Of a stretch of 64,000 nucleotides of DNA, positions 54,311 through 64,000 are shown one piece after another. The position numbers and the translations under genes are program-made. Below the pieces are notes generated by a model, which saw only the letters and a list, made by a program, of their open reading frames with translations, had not been told where the DNA came from and searched no databases. The stretch comes from Ariolimax columbianus (Eukaryota > Mollusca > Gastropoda > Stylommatophora > Arionidae). The stretch covers positions 40,729,556-40,793,555 of the forward strand of contig JAVGWX010000014.1 of the NCBI GenBank assembly GCA_036924085.1, given 5' to 3'. Numbering within the stretch: the first letter of the stretch is position 1; each line of letters opens with the position of its first letter.

Positions 54311-55560
54311 CATGATGACACCATTCCCATCAGTTCATCAGTTTAATTGCAAAATAATGTACGAATGGCTTCTTCCTGTATCCTACATTTTCATTTAGAT
54401 TAAGTGAAGATTAAAGTGATTACATTTTTATTTTAATATTTTTATGTGTTAAAAAATGATTTAGACAAAGTTAACAATAGAAGATTGTTGTACACAATAC
54501 CATATCCTTGTGCTTGGTGAGCAGTCTAGGATAAGCCTAAGTTAACTGATTCCCTCTGTAGAGCCAATATATTAGGCTCAAACGTTCCTACAATTCTATA
54601 AAGCTTACTTACTTACTTCCACTGTCGCAGGCATTATATCAGAGTTCATGTTTCCCATATTCAATCATGTAGGTTGCCTTGTCGTTTCCCCCTCAATGTG
54701 TCATCCATATTTCATGTTTTTAGAAGTTTTTGGTAGATTATCAGGTGGTCTGGGTAGTGTGTTGCTCCACAGTCACATGTCTCATCATCCCTGTATCTCC
54801 ATCTCTTTAATTAAGTTCTTTGTGCACCATGATACACCAAGTTAGAGTCTATTCAGTGACTTCCAATTTCCATAAGGCAAGTGGTGGTCAGGGGCACGTT
54901 CCTTCCACAGTTCGATTCAGTGGACGTATAAGTTCATGTCATTTCCAGATGCGCTGTTTTCACGGAGTAGTCTGTTGAGACTGTGTTGACTAAGAAACTT
55001 TGTCTAGATTTCAGTCTGTGGACTGCACATGGTGTCCAAACATGGAGAGTCTGGGGTCAGTTTCTCTCTTTTAATTTCAGATGCAACAGTTCTTCATGTT
55101 TCAGGTGATGCTACGCCAACTATGGAATGTATTTTTTCAGTTGGAGTAGGTTTAAGGAACCCTGTAACTATCTAGCTGTATCAATTAGTTGGACATGGGC
55201 AAAGTTTTTCCAAACCGGCACTGTGTACTCGGCTATAGAGAAACACAGGGTGAGTGCTGATGGTCAGAGGGCATCTGGCTATGCTCCCCATGTTGTTTCA
55301 GTAAATTTTCAAATATTATTTCTCACATGTATTTTCCTTTTTGTTTCCTTGCAGTGTATCGCATAGGACAGTGCACAATTCAACTTTACACTCAGGTATT
55401 TGGAAGTCATACTGTATTCCATTTGATCTGTAGTTTTCTTTTTACCTCCCTATTTCTGAGGTGGGAAGTACATATTTCAGTAATGCTGGGGTTTGGTTTG
55501 AGGTGATTTTTGTAACAATTTTTGGCAAGGACACCATGAACATGTATGGAGCAGTGGCAA
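54311..55560. other. Intergenic sequence, possible old LINE
   Basis: 54640-55560 has the texture of a degraded LINE on the - strand but no frame I can defend. It includes ACTTACTTACTT at 54606-54617. Confidence 0.35.
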
Positions 55561-55569
55561 GATCTCTCT

Positions 55570-56045
55570 AGAAACAAAAATCTACATCTAGCATCCTAGT
55601 TCTTCTTTACGGCTTTGAAACCTGGACATTACTGAAACATGATATATTGAGACTGGAGGCCTTCCACATGTGCAACCAGCGACGTATCCTGAGCATCCGA
55701 TGGCATGACTACATCCACAATGTGGAGGTTTCTGTTAAAACAGGCCTCCACCCAATCTCAGAAACACTCGACCATCGCCGAGTTTCTTTGTTCAGTCATG
55801 TCGTACGACTGAACCAGGAAACCCTGGCCAACAACAAGATACTCCACCGGTCCTTCCTTAGTGTCAACAGCCTTCCCCTACTGGCTGGAGGGGCAGAAGA
55901 GGCCATCCCCGCACATTATGGCTCCAGCAGATAGCAATCTCCACCTCCGCTCTGGGTGAGGCCTGGAACCATGTCGCAGCTGTGGGTCATGAATGTGGCC
56001 GACCGACGCAATGAGCGTCAGACGTCTAAGCAAACTTATTATTAT
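55570..56045 (+). pseudogene. LINE RT C-terminal fragment with (TTA) tail
   Basis: LYGFETWTLLKHDILRLEAF, HMCNQRRILSIRWHDYIHNV, TLDHRRVSLFSHVVRL, then (frame change) ISTSALGEAWNHVAAVGHE and a TTATTATTA tail. Order matches LLYG.ETW......LE.FH...LR.IL.I.W.D...N.EV....G...I...L..RRL..GHV.R. The catalytic part is absent. Confidence 0.8.
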
Positions 56046-56069
56046 TATCAAGGGTGATTCTCAAGAGGA

Positions 56070-56150
56070 GTGTGTGACCGAATGGTTTCGATGCCTGCCT
56101 GCTGACAAGAAGGGCAGTGGATCAAATCCCTGGTAAGGCATATGTTGTTG
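56070..56150 (+). repeat. tRNA-like SINE remnant
   Basis: GTGTGACCGAATGGTTTCGA (A-box-like) and AGTGGATCAAATCCCTGG (B-box-like), followed by a body with GCAAAGCGGCCTGTAGTCC. No functional tRNA fold. Confidence 0.5.
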
Positions 56151-57480
56151 TTCTGTTGGGGTTGAAATAAAAAAAACATAGTCAGAACACGATGTGGCGA
56201 TAGCAGTGGCAAAGCGGCCTGTAGTCCTCAGCCTTTAAAACCCTTCGACCACCCCAGCAAGGGAAAAATGCCGTACGACAACACCTCAACCTCTTCAAAA
56301 CTATTTCCTTGGGAAGAGACAGCTGTGTCATTGGCATAAAACTGATACATAGGCTCAAACAAATGTTATACGTACGCTATTCTAAAACTTTCTCAATACC
56401 AAGTTTTCCTAAATCGGTATGTGTACCTGTACTTCTTAGCAGTGGTTTATATCTCAGCAATAAATGTCTCTGGAAGTCCTAAATATTTAGGAATGAAGGA
56501 GGTAATATTACGATTCTGTTAACTTTTCGTTGACTGTTTTCCTTTTGAACTTGAAAGAAAGTTACTAATATTGACTGCTTAACGTGAAAAGAAAAGTCGT
56601 AGAGCTATTACCTTACACACAAATGCAAAAATGATTAATCTTAGTGAGTAAGGCAAGTGTGAGCTAGGTGTAGACTGTATTAGATACCAGGTAGATCACT
56701 TGTAAATTTGAATTTCTCCATGAGAATAAGAAGTTTACTCCTGTTACCTCCCCATGATTTTTGTTGTTGATAGACCTAACATTGTTGCACACTTAACCAG
56801 ATACATTCCAAATTGTCCATTGCAGTCAACTAGAGTAGCACCACTTACAGTCCGATTTATCTAAAGTTACATGTCCCATATCAACCTTATCTTGTTATTT
56901 AGTTAAATTTGATTTATAAAAACCTCTACACCTTACGGTAGAAGACAAACGACAAAGTAAGTTTATTTTATAAATAAAAGCTGTCTTTAAATTCTAAAAT
57001 CATTATTTTCATGGCATGTTTTTGCTGTTAACCATGAAACACAATTACTGTTCTTGTCTTGTACATTAAGACTAACATCTTGTAAAATACGTTGGACTGT
57101 AAAGGGTTAATATATTATAGAGAAAACATGTTTTTAGTCATTTGTATACATACTCCAGTGAGAAAAAGCAGTGCTTCGGCTTCTTACATTTTTGACTTAC
57201 GAGACCGCCCTGGAACCTAAGGTGTTGTAAGTAGGGGTATAGCTGTATAACTGTCATCTTTTCAGAATTGCATTCCAGACTCTTAGTATCCCATGTGCAT
57301 GATGGTGATCAATTTTTATCTTATGCTGGAAACATGACCATAGCAGTATGACTTTAATCATACATGTCAACATAGAAAGTTTGGCTTTTTAATTTGTAAA
57401 GTTTTTTGGCATTATCATCGGTGTAAACCTGTACAATTGGTACAAGTCTGTACAATAGTCTTGCAGTGGCTTTACAATAC
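56151..57480. other. Intergenic sequence, nothing recognised
   Basis: AT-rich; no supported features. Confidence 0.4.
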
Positions 57481-57482
57481 AA

Positions 57483-57785
57483 CCCATGGAGGAAGACTAA
57501 CATCTGGTCAGACACAACATACTGATCAGACATGTTACTCAGGGTCAGGCAAAATACACTAGCCAAGACCTTCACCTCGACTTTCTTGTAGTCCTACCTA
57601 GAAACAGACTAACGAGGTGGAGGATTCACATGTAGTGAGTGACACGCAGATGAAACCATGCTAAACCCAACAGCCTGGAGGAATCCAGTCACCTTACATC
57701 AGCAGGCTCAGGATGTGAGGAACTCTACTGCAACTCACCATTTAACACCCTTTCCAGGGTGTCAAAAGAGTAAACTTACTCATTG
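57483..57785 (-). mobile_element. Repeat B, copy with minimal core
   Basis: Same ends and 5' module as at 22.44-23.06 kb, read on the - strand (GAGTTGCAGTAGAGTTCCTC, TGTCACTCACTACATGTG, GTGTATTTTGCCTGACCC, GTCTGACCAGATGTTAGTCT), but with only one to two core units. Confidence 0.75.
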
Positions 57786-57883
57786 TGGGCATCAACATCA
57801 ATCAGTCAATAATAATACAACTCATGTTGTATATAGCTCAGATACTATGATAGATTAGACATAAACAAAACCTACATTACAAC

Positions 57884-58150
57884 TTAACTTAACTAATCTG
57901 AACTTAATGTCTTTATACTGGTTCAGAAGACTCTGCAGAGTCTGTATACAACCAGTTTCATTTACATTTCCTTGCTCTAAAAGCTATGCGCATCCAATCT
58001 ATTCTTAAAAGCATTAATTGTTCTTGCCTCCACTACTTCCTGTGGCAATGCATTCCAAGCATTCACCACTGACTAAAAAATAATTTCCAAATATCTAATC
58101 TGGACCTTTCTTTAGTTAATTTGCAGCTATGCCCTCTAGTTCTTGTAACT
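57884..58150 (-). pseudogene. CR1-like LINE, 3' end, copy 3
   Basis: AACTTAACTTAACT then CTTTATACTGGTTCAGAAGA, AAAGCTATGCGCATCCAATC, TTCCTGTGGCAATGCATTCC: the same 3' terminus as at 38 kb, 5' truncated. Confidence 0.85.
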
Positions 58151-60900
58151 AAGAGACCTTTGCCAATGACAAAGAACAATGACAAGATAAAAATGGACTA
58201 CGCCTTAAAATATCAATCAAAACTGCAGCTGGTGTAATAAACTATTTATTTTAAATACTGCCGCAGCTTTGATTTATTTGATTATACAAAAACAAACAAT
58301 GAGTGTAAAAAGATGATTTGTTCCAGATTTCTGTTTACCCCACATGGAAAGTAATAAATAACAAAATGAGTGCTGTAAATCTTTCGGATGCACTGGGCAG
58401 TAATGCCGAACAAAAATTGTAAAAAGTACACGTACTGTCTTAGAAAACATGGTAAATGAAGGAAAAAACACAAATAAACATAGAAACAAACACATCAGAA
58501 CCAGCAGTAAAGTAATGTATTTGAAATGTATGAATTGTTATTTTTATATATATATATGTTTAATCAATTTCTGTGTCTGGCTTCATTGCTCATCGATCTT
58601 CTAACCTGAATTGTAGAGAACTTCTTTATTTTGTTCTTGTGGCTTATAATTTCTACAGAATGTGATAGCCTCTCTGATGCCAAACCCTCCTTTAGTTGCC
58701 TCTTACAACATGCCTGGCAGGTTTAGGTGTACCTATTCTTTGTTCCACTTTTGGATCTTTTTAACACACAGGAGACAATTTCTATGTCCCATGTATTATT
58801 TTGTAATTTTAAAATTTGATATAATACATCTTGTTAATTCTGGTACTTGTCATTTAATTCACCAAAATTAAACATTTTTCTGTTATTTCACCAAAATTTT
58901 ACCACACCAGACTAATAGTTTGCGCCATTTATCCGGGCACTAAGACACCATAAATTTATTGTAGTTATCAGCATTGGACCACGGTGACAGAAGTTATGAA
59001 TTTATTGCAGTTATCAGCACTGGCCCACAATAAAAGAAATAGTATTCAATTTTTACAGCAATGTAACATTGTGCATTATGATTGGTTATGTGTGGGGTTA
59101 TCAGTTGAAAGCGTTCTATACCATACTACACAAACATTGCTCTCCTTTAGTCACCCTGTCAATTTCAGTAAAAGGCAGACGTCTGCATTGCTTGGGAATT
59201 GTATTTCTTATGCATTTTCATTCTGAACTTTTCAAACTTTAAAAAAAAATTTGTGTGAATAATCATGTGAATTAATTTTTACGTGTGCAATTTCACGTCA
59301 TTTTCTTTTCATTACAAATTTTAATTCGGGTGAGTTAAACCATGAATATAAAAATGCTTGGTATGGTTTTTTTGTATGGCTTTTGTTGTTATTATTGATT
59401 CAAGTTTTCATCTCTAGATGCTAACGTATGTTTGCGAATGAAAAACAAATAGTGTACACAAAGTGTACTAAGGTTCCCAAAAAAACATTACCTCATAAAT
59501 ACAAAATATACAGTTCACTTCTACTCTCATTTGCTGTGAGATTTCATACAAAAGGTACAGAAAAATCAGAGACAACGGCTAAGACAACTACTGTAGCAAT
59601 TAGGAGTTACCATTATGTTATTGGAGCCTAATGAGAACAAAGAGTAGTAACAATGCAACCTGCCGGCATGTCGTCAAATAGAAACTATAAGTGACGAGAA
59701 AAAGGAAACAATACTGTCTATGTCCCATGGTCGAAGAGGAGTGACTAAGTCAAGTCAAGTAGCAATTATGATAGTTGGCGGTCCAGCGATTAGGATACCA
59801 CTCTCTTGATGAAGTGGACACAAGATCAAAACCAGGGGTAGACCTAGGCATTTTTTGTATTGTGGGTAAAATAAAAACTTTGCCTGCCCACTTTGTGACA
59901 GCTGCATAGGCAAGTGACCATAATCGATCAGGCCTATAAATCCCCCAGCAAAAGAAATAAACAATGTAATTATATAAAGTTTTTGATAAAGCTGTAATAA
60001 AAAAGCAGTTTCAACTAAAACAGCTGATTATTTGTGGAAGAGTTTAGACCAACAGGCGCATCATTTCTCAACACATTCAGGCCTCGTTAGAGCTAACCCT
60101 AGGTCATCAGGTTACACAATGACATGGCAGATTCGGGTCGCCATGACGCCTACCATTTCAGGACAAGTATTTCCACACACAATTTTCTACATCACTAATA
60201 TCACCATTCAATTTTATGGGACATAAAATAAAATATTTTCATAATTTCCTTTATTTCTGACAATTTTCAAGGTCAGACTGCCGGCACAATATTACAAAGC
60301 AGCTAAGACATAACACAAATAAGGAATAGCAGAAATAGCTAAGCATTACTTTGAAAATAAACTTCAATTTGCACATTTAGAATTCAGATTTCCAAGAACA
60401 GTTCACCCATCATTGGCTCTTTTCGTCTTTCCAGACAATAGTAAGTTGTGCTTTGAAAAAAATGGAATGCAACTATAGTTCATGATGATAAGGAATGTGA
60501 CCAATTCGAGCAGAGAAGTATCTTCCCCAATGCGTGCAAGGAAAATCAGGATTATTTGCGGCATCGCATGGTGTGGCGTGTCTTCTCAAACGCTGAGTCC
60601 TTAGCCTATACGCAATCAGTATCTCCTTAGTCTGTATTCCATGCCTTCCATGCAATACGATCCATGGCACCTTGTGCCCATGATTCCAAATTCACCCATA
60701 CCCTCCGGCATAATGCTCAATGCTACGAGGAACATTTCATCCAGCACAATGCCTGTCTTTTACATTTTTTACTTGGCACCTAGATCTTAAATATATTTGT
60801 CACCCTCTGGGATACACAATGATAAATACATTATGAAATAATCAAAAAGGAACATAAATCTTCAATAAACTATGGGAGAGAGAGAATTTGAGAAAGCATA
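58151..60900. other. Intergenic sequence, little recognised
   Basis: No host gene supported. At 59765-59835 a weak tRNA-like string (GTCCAGCGATTAGGATACC ... AAGATCAAAACCAGGGG) may be an old SINE head. ORFs of 60-80 codons have no motifs and no codon-like constraint visible. Confidence 0.4.
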
Positions 60901-60914
60901 GTTGACAAACAGGT

Positions 60915-61025
60915 GCAAAATCACTCAAATCATGATCAGGTGTAACATACTGACCAAGACCTCACCATATGTCCATGCTATGCACCTGGAAACAGTAGAT
61001 GTTTCACCACCCTGGCTAACAAGGT
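60915..61025 (-). repeat. Repeat B remnant
   Basis: CAGGTGTAACATACTGACCA, AAGACCTCACC and CTGGAAACAGTAG resemble the junction of core and 5' module of repeat B. Confidence 0.45.
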
Positions 61026-61029
61026 ACGG

Positions 61030-61100
61030 ATCAACACTGTGAACTTAACTTAACGTCTTTATACTGGTGTAAAAGACTCTGAGAGTCTGCATACAACATG
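61030..61100 (-). pseudogene. CR1-like LINE 3' tip
   Basis: AACTTAACTTAACGTCTTTA, ATACTGGTGTAAAAGACTCT and AGTCTGCATACAAC: only the last 65 bases of the family. Confidence 0.75.
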
Positions 61101-61104
61101 TTTC

Positions 61105-61300
61105 TTGCAGAGTGATTAACCGATGTGCTAGTCCATCTTATTAAACTGGAACACTAGATCAAAGTAGACCTGCATCCCGTTAGACACCATCTATGCTGCT
61201 CTTAACAAACCATCTAGCTATAGCTGGTGTTTTGCCATGTCACTCAGTTAGTTGCGTCTTATGACATGTTCTCTGTGGGTGGGGCAGTGGTGCTATTCGT
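61105..61300 (+). repeat. Dispersed repeat E, copy 3
   Basis: GTGATTAACCGATGTGCTAG, TCAAAGTAGACCTGCATCCC and ACCATCTATGCTGCTC, as at 21.2 kb. It continues through GTTTTGCCATGTCAC. Confidence 0.7.
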
Positions 61301-61689
61301 ATATTTGTCGTACACAAAGACCCTTACAGACCACTTGCCTCGCACTAGAGCCAGAATGTTACAGCATACCCAGGGATATAACAATAACTACTACAACCTG
61401 TTACCAGAGATAATTTGTCAACAGTTAACAACTCAGCACAAACAGCTTTGGATAACATCAACAGTTGACTTACATGTTTACCTGTCAATCTGAAAAGCTG
61501 ACCAGTTTTTATTCACATTTTTGTAATTACTGATTACAAACAGATGCTTGTACTGACATGAACAGAATTATATTATTATTAGAATGTACATTATTTCTGG
61601 CTGAAGACATCATTCCATCCTGTTAAAATTTGTGGCCAACAGGAAATTTCTGGAATAGACCTGGTATGGGGTTCTTGAAAATTCTAGAA

Positions 61690-62372
61690 TTGACTAGATA
61701 AGTAGATAACATTTTACAGAAAAGAACTATATAAATCATGTGTTGCAGAAATTTCTAGAACTATATAGATCATATAAAGCAGAAATTACTAGAACTATAT
61801 AGATCATATGTTGCAGAAATTTCTAGAACTATTTAGATCATATAAAGCAGAAATTACTAGAACTATTTAGATCACGTGTTGCAGAAATTTCTAGAACTAT
61901 ATAGATCATATAGAGCAGAAATTTCTAAAACTATATAGATCATATGTTGCAGAAATTCCTTTAACTGACTAGATTAGGTGTTGCAGAAATCCCTATAACT
62001 GACTAGATTAGGTGTTGCAGAAATTCCTATAACTGATTAGATTAGGTGTTGCAGAAATTCCTTTAACTGACTAGATTAGATGTTGCAGAAATTCCTTTAA
62101 CTGACTAGATTAGGTGTTGCAGAAATTCCTTTAACTGACTAGATTAGGTGTTGCAGAAATTCCTTTAACTGACTAGATTAGATGTTGCAGAAATTCCTAT
62201 AACTGATTAGATTAGGTGTTGCAGAAATTCCTTTAACTGACTAGATTAGATGTTGCAGAAATTCCTGTAACTGACTAGATTAGTTGTTGTAGAAATTCCT
62301 GTAACTGACTAGATTAGAAGTTGCAGAAATTCATAGAATTGACTAGATCAGGTCTTCCAGAAATTCATAGAA
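61690..62372. repeat. Minisatellite, 34 bp x about 19
   Basis: Unit TTGCAGAAATTCCTTTAACT plus GACTAGATTAGGTG. The left units are of a diverged TTTCTAGAACTATATAGATC type. It lies immediately 3' of the terminal exon on the - strand, so it would be in or just beyond that gene's 3' UTR. Confidence 0.92.
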
Positions 62373-62377
62373 CTAAA

Positions 62378-62503
62378 TCAAAGGTCAATCTCATCCTCCT
62401 CTATTAACTTTCTCCGCTGGTACAACCGATACTGAATCTTCCACTTCCTGTAACTTATAAATGCCGTCAGCCCATTCAGCAACATACAAATGTAGCCCAG
62501 GAT
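62378..62503 (-). CDS. Terminal exon of an unidentified membrane protein
   Basis: On the - strand an excellent acceptor (pyrimidine tract then TTTTTCTTCAG) precedes 41 codons and TGA, in phase 0. It encodes a hydrophobic helix (ILGYICMLLNGLTAFISY), a basic juxtamembrane stretch (RKWKIQYRLYQRRK) and an acidic end (LIEEDEIDL), i.e. the last membrane span and short cytosolic tail of an integral membrane protein. I do not recognise the family. The preceding exon is not visible up to 64000, where repeats dominate. Confidence 0.6.
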   Translation of the reverse strand: MLGYICMLLNGLTAFISYRKWKIQYRLYQRRKLIEEDEIDL

Positions 62504-62789
62504 CTGAAGAAAAAATAAAGTTTGGCTGAAGTTAAAGAAGAAAATATGAAAGCTTAGCATGTTGTTATTAATGATGTATTTCTGTCTCAGTTTGGTGAGG
62601 TACAACAGTTTCAACCGCAGATAAAGTCCCCTTAGTTATATCAGTTGGCATTTACCATTTTCATGGTGTGGAAGTTGGACATTTTAGCTCTTGTAAGGAC
62701 TTAATTATTTTACATTATAGTGTACCTGTCAGAATAAACACATTTTTTTTTGCAACTTGTAATAAAACATAACAGCAACAAAACTGATA

Positions 62790-63208
62790 GTGGGATTCCA
62801 GAATCTCAGTTATGAGGACAGACTCAGAAAAACCGGCCTACATTGTCTAGAAAAGACAATAAATCGAGGTGACTTAATACAAGTTCATAAGATGATCAAC
62901 AGAAAGGATAAATGAGACTATAACAAGTTTTTCAAAATACAACTGCCTACAAGAACAAGAGGACACAGCTACAAATTAATTACAGAAAGGTCAGAATTAA
63001 ATATTAGGAAATATTTTTTTAGTGAGAAAGTGGTGAATGCTTGGAATGCATTGCCATAGGAAATAGTGGAGGTAGGGTCAAATAATGCATTCAAGAATAG
63101 ATTGGATGCGAATAGTTTTATATTTAGGAAATTTAAAAGAAACTAGTTGTATATAAACTCTGCAGAGTCTTCTAAGCCAATAAAGATGTTAAGTTAAGTT
63201 AAATTATG
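62790..63208 (+). pseudogene. CR1-like LINE, 3' end, plus strand
   Basis: GFQNLSYEDRLRKTGLHCLE, NRGDLIQVHKMINRKDK, stop, FFKIQLPTRTRGHSYKLI, LNIRKYFFSEKVVNAWNALP, stop, NNAFKNRLDANSF: a nearly uninterrupted CR1-group C-terminus with two nonsense changes, then GTATATAAACTCTGCAGAGT and TTAAGTTAAGTTAA at the 3' tip. The best-preserved of the six copies. Confidence 0.9.
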
Positions 63209-63639
63209 TTTCTGTAAACAAAAACAGATACCAAAAAAAAGTTAATCAGTTTAAAGACATGATTAGGTATGGTTCAGATACTGTGCTGAAACAGAAACAA
63301 AAAATGAGACCTACATTATGATCAAAAAGCCTTCATCAGTGACAGCAAACAATATACATAAGAACAACTAACAGAGGAAGAGATGAACACATAAAATAAA
63401 AATAGAAACACAAAAAAGTTACTCAGCTCAGGAACTGTGTGGACTGTCTGGCATTTTAGGTAGAAGTAAAAAGATTGGCCAGGAAAGTATGGTAAAAGCA
63501 AAAAGCTGGATAAGCCAATAGAGACCAAATGGAAAATGAGCAGAAGGTGATTCATGCACATAAATATTAACCCATTTCGTCTCAAAAGAGTATTGAGGCC
63601 AGTACATAGCCTTATTTGACTTTGTATATGACTGAGAAG

Positions 63640-63940
63640 GCTTAACTTAACTTAACGTCTTTATACTGGTTTAGAAGACCCTGCAGAGTCTGTATACAAC
63701 CAGTTACATTTACATCACCTTGCTCTAAAAGCTATGCGCATCCAGTTTATTCTTAAATGCATTAACTGTCCCTGCCTCCACTACCTCCCCTGGCAATGCA
63801 TTCCAAGCAGACACCACTCTAACTAAAAAAATATTTCCTAATATCTAACCTGGACCTCTCTTTAGTCAGCTTGTAGCTACGCCCTCGTGTTAATGTAGGT
63901 GGCTGTATTTTTAAAAACTTGTTATAGTCTAATTTATCTT
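63640..63940 (-). pseudogene. CR1-like LINE, 3' end, copy at right edge
   Basis: CTTAACTTAACTTAACGTCT, AAAGCTATGCGCATCCAG, CCTGGCAATGCATTCCAAGC and GCCCTCGTGTTAATGTAGG on +, i.e. the family 3' end on -. 5' truncated near TATAGTCTAATTTATC. Confidence 0.87.
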
Positions 63941-63944
63941 CAGA

Positions 63945-64000
63945 CAGTTCACCGTCATTCAGTGCCATTGTGAAACTGGTGGACAACTGTGAGGAATTTG
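63945..64000 (-). pseudogene. Possible LINE RT fragment at window edge
   Basis: On the - strand KFLTVVHQFHN followed by a frame change and LNDGELSE resembles the RT segment between domains A and B (K-F-I-T-M-V-K-Q-L-H-E-G-M in the 5.5-kb copy). It runs off the window. Confidence 0.35.

Noticed and set aside
63322..63585. 87-codon hydrophobic - strand ORF as an upstream exon of the 62.4-kb gene
   Set aside because: No donor or acceptor pair with the right phase and no family resemblance; base composition alone explains the hydrophobicity.

Overview
This is repeat-rich nuclear DNA from an animal, most likely a lophotrochozoan such as a mollusc. The phylum is inferred from the mobile-element mix and the style of the one recognisable host gene. 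The window has spliced genes with GT-AG introns, long AT-rich introns, dozens of minisatellites and many decayed transposons. I see no bacterial operons, rRNA genes, CRISPR arrays or viral genes.

Host genes. (1) Positions 32-14084 on the + strand hold the 3' part of an SLC34 (NaPi-II) sodium/phosphate cotransporter gene: four exons whose reading phases all match, separated by introns of about 7.7, 4.9 and 0.27 kb. The first two introns are filled with minisatellites and retroelements, including a 2.4-kb LINE. (2) At 62378-62503 on the - strand is a convincing terminal exon of an unidentified membrane protein whose other exons lie beyond the window. The 48 kb in between contains no host gene I can support.

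Mobile elements. LINEs: two 5'-truncated copies of one family with a C-terminal C2H2 zinc finger (5.5-7.8 and 42.4-44.6 kb), RTE-like fragments (11-12.4, 14.7-16.1, 25.6, 31.8, 41.8 and 55.6 kb), other LINE tails (4.0, 16.5 and 24.4 kb), and six 3' ends of a CR1-like family (38.0, 38.5, 57.9, 61.0, 62.8 and 63.6 kb). DNA transposons: a broken P-element/THAP9-like transposase gene (about 25.9-30.5 kb), four mariner-derived elements (23.3, 32.4, 33.6 and 36.0 kb; one is a near-perfect palindrome) and a piggyBac transposase gene (46.3-48.2 kb) apparently nested in a hAT-like element. Short retroposons: family A (about ten copies, GAA-type tail, several with target-site duplications), a tRNA-derived SINE (three copies), a poly(A) retroposon (two copies) and several tRNA-like remnants. 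A further element ('repeat B') carries a minisatellite core, like the pearl/Helitron-type elements of bivalves.

Main pattern. Many minisatellites here are amplified pieces of the transposons they sit in: a 43-bp array from reverse-transcriptase coding sequence, a 46-bp array from the THAP DNA-binding domain, 67-bp and 61-bp arrays from LINE C-termini and 33-bp arrays from retroposon A. The most interesting single objects are the palindromic mariner at 23.3-24.0 kb (a possible source of hairpin RNA), the 5' hairpin shared by both zinc-finger LINE copies, retroposon A and repeat B.
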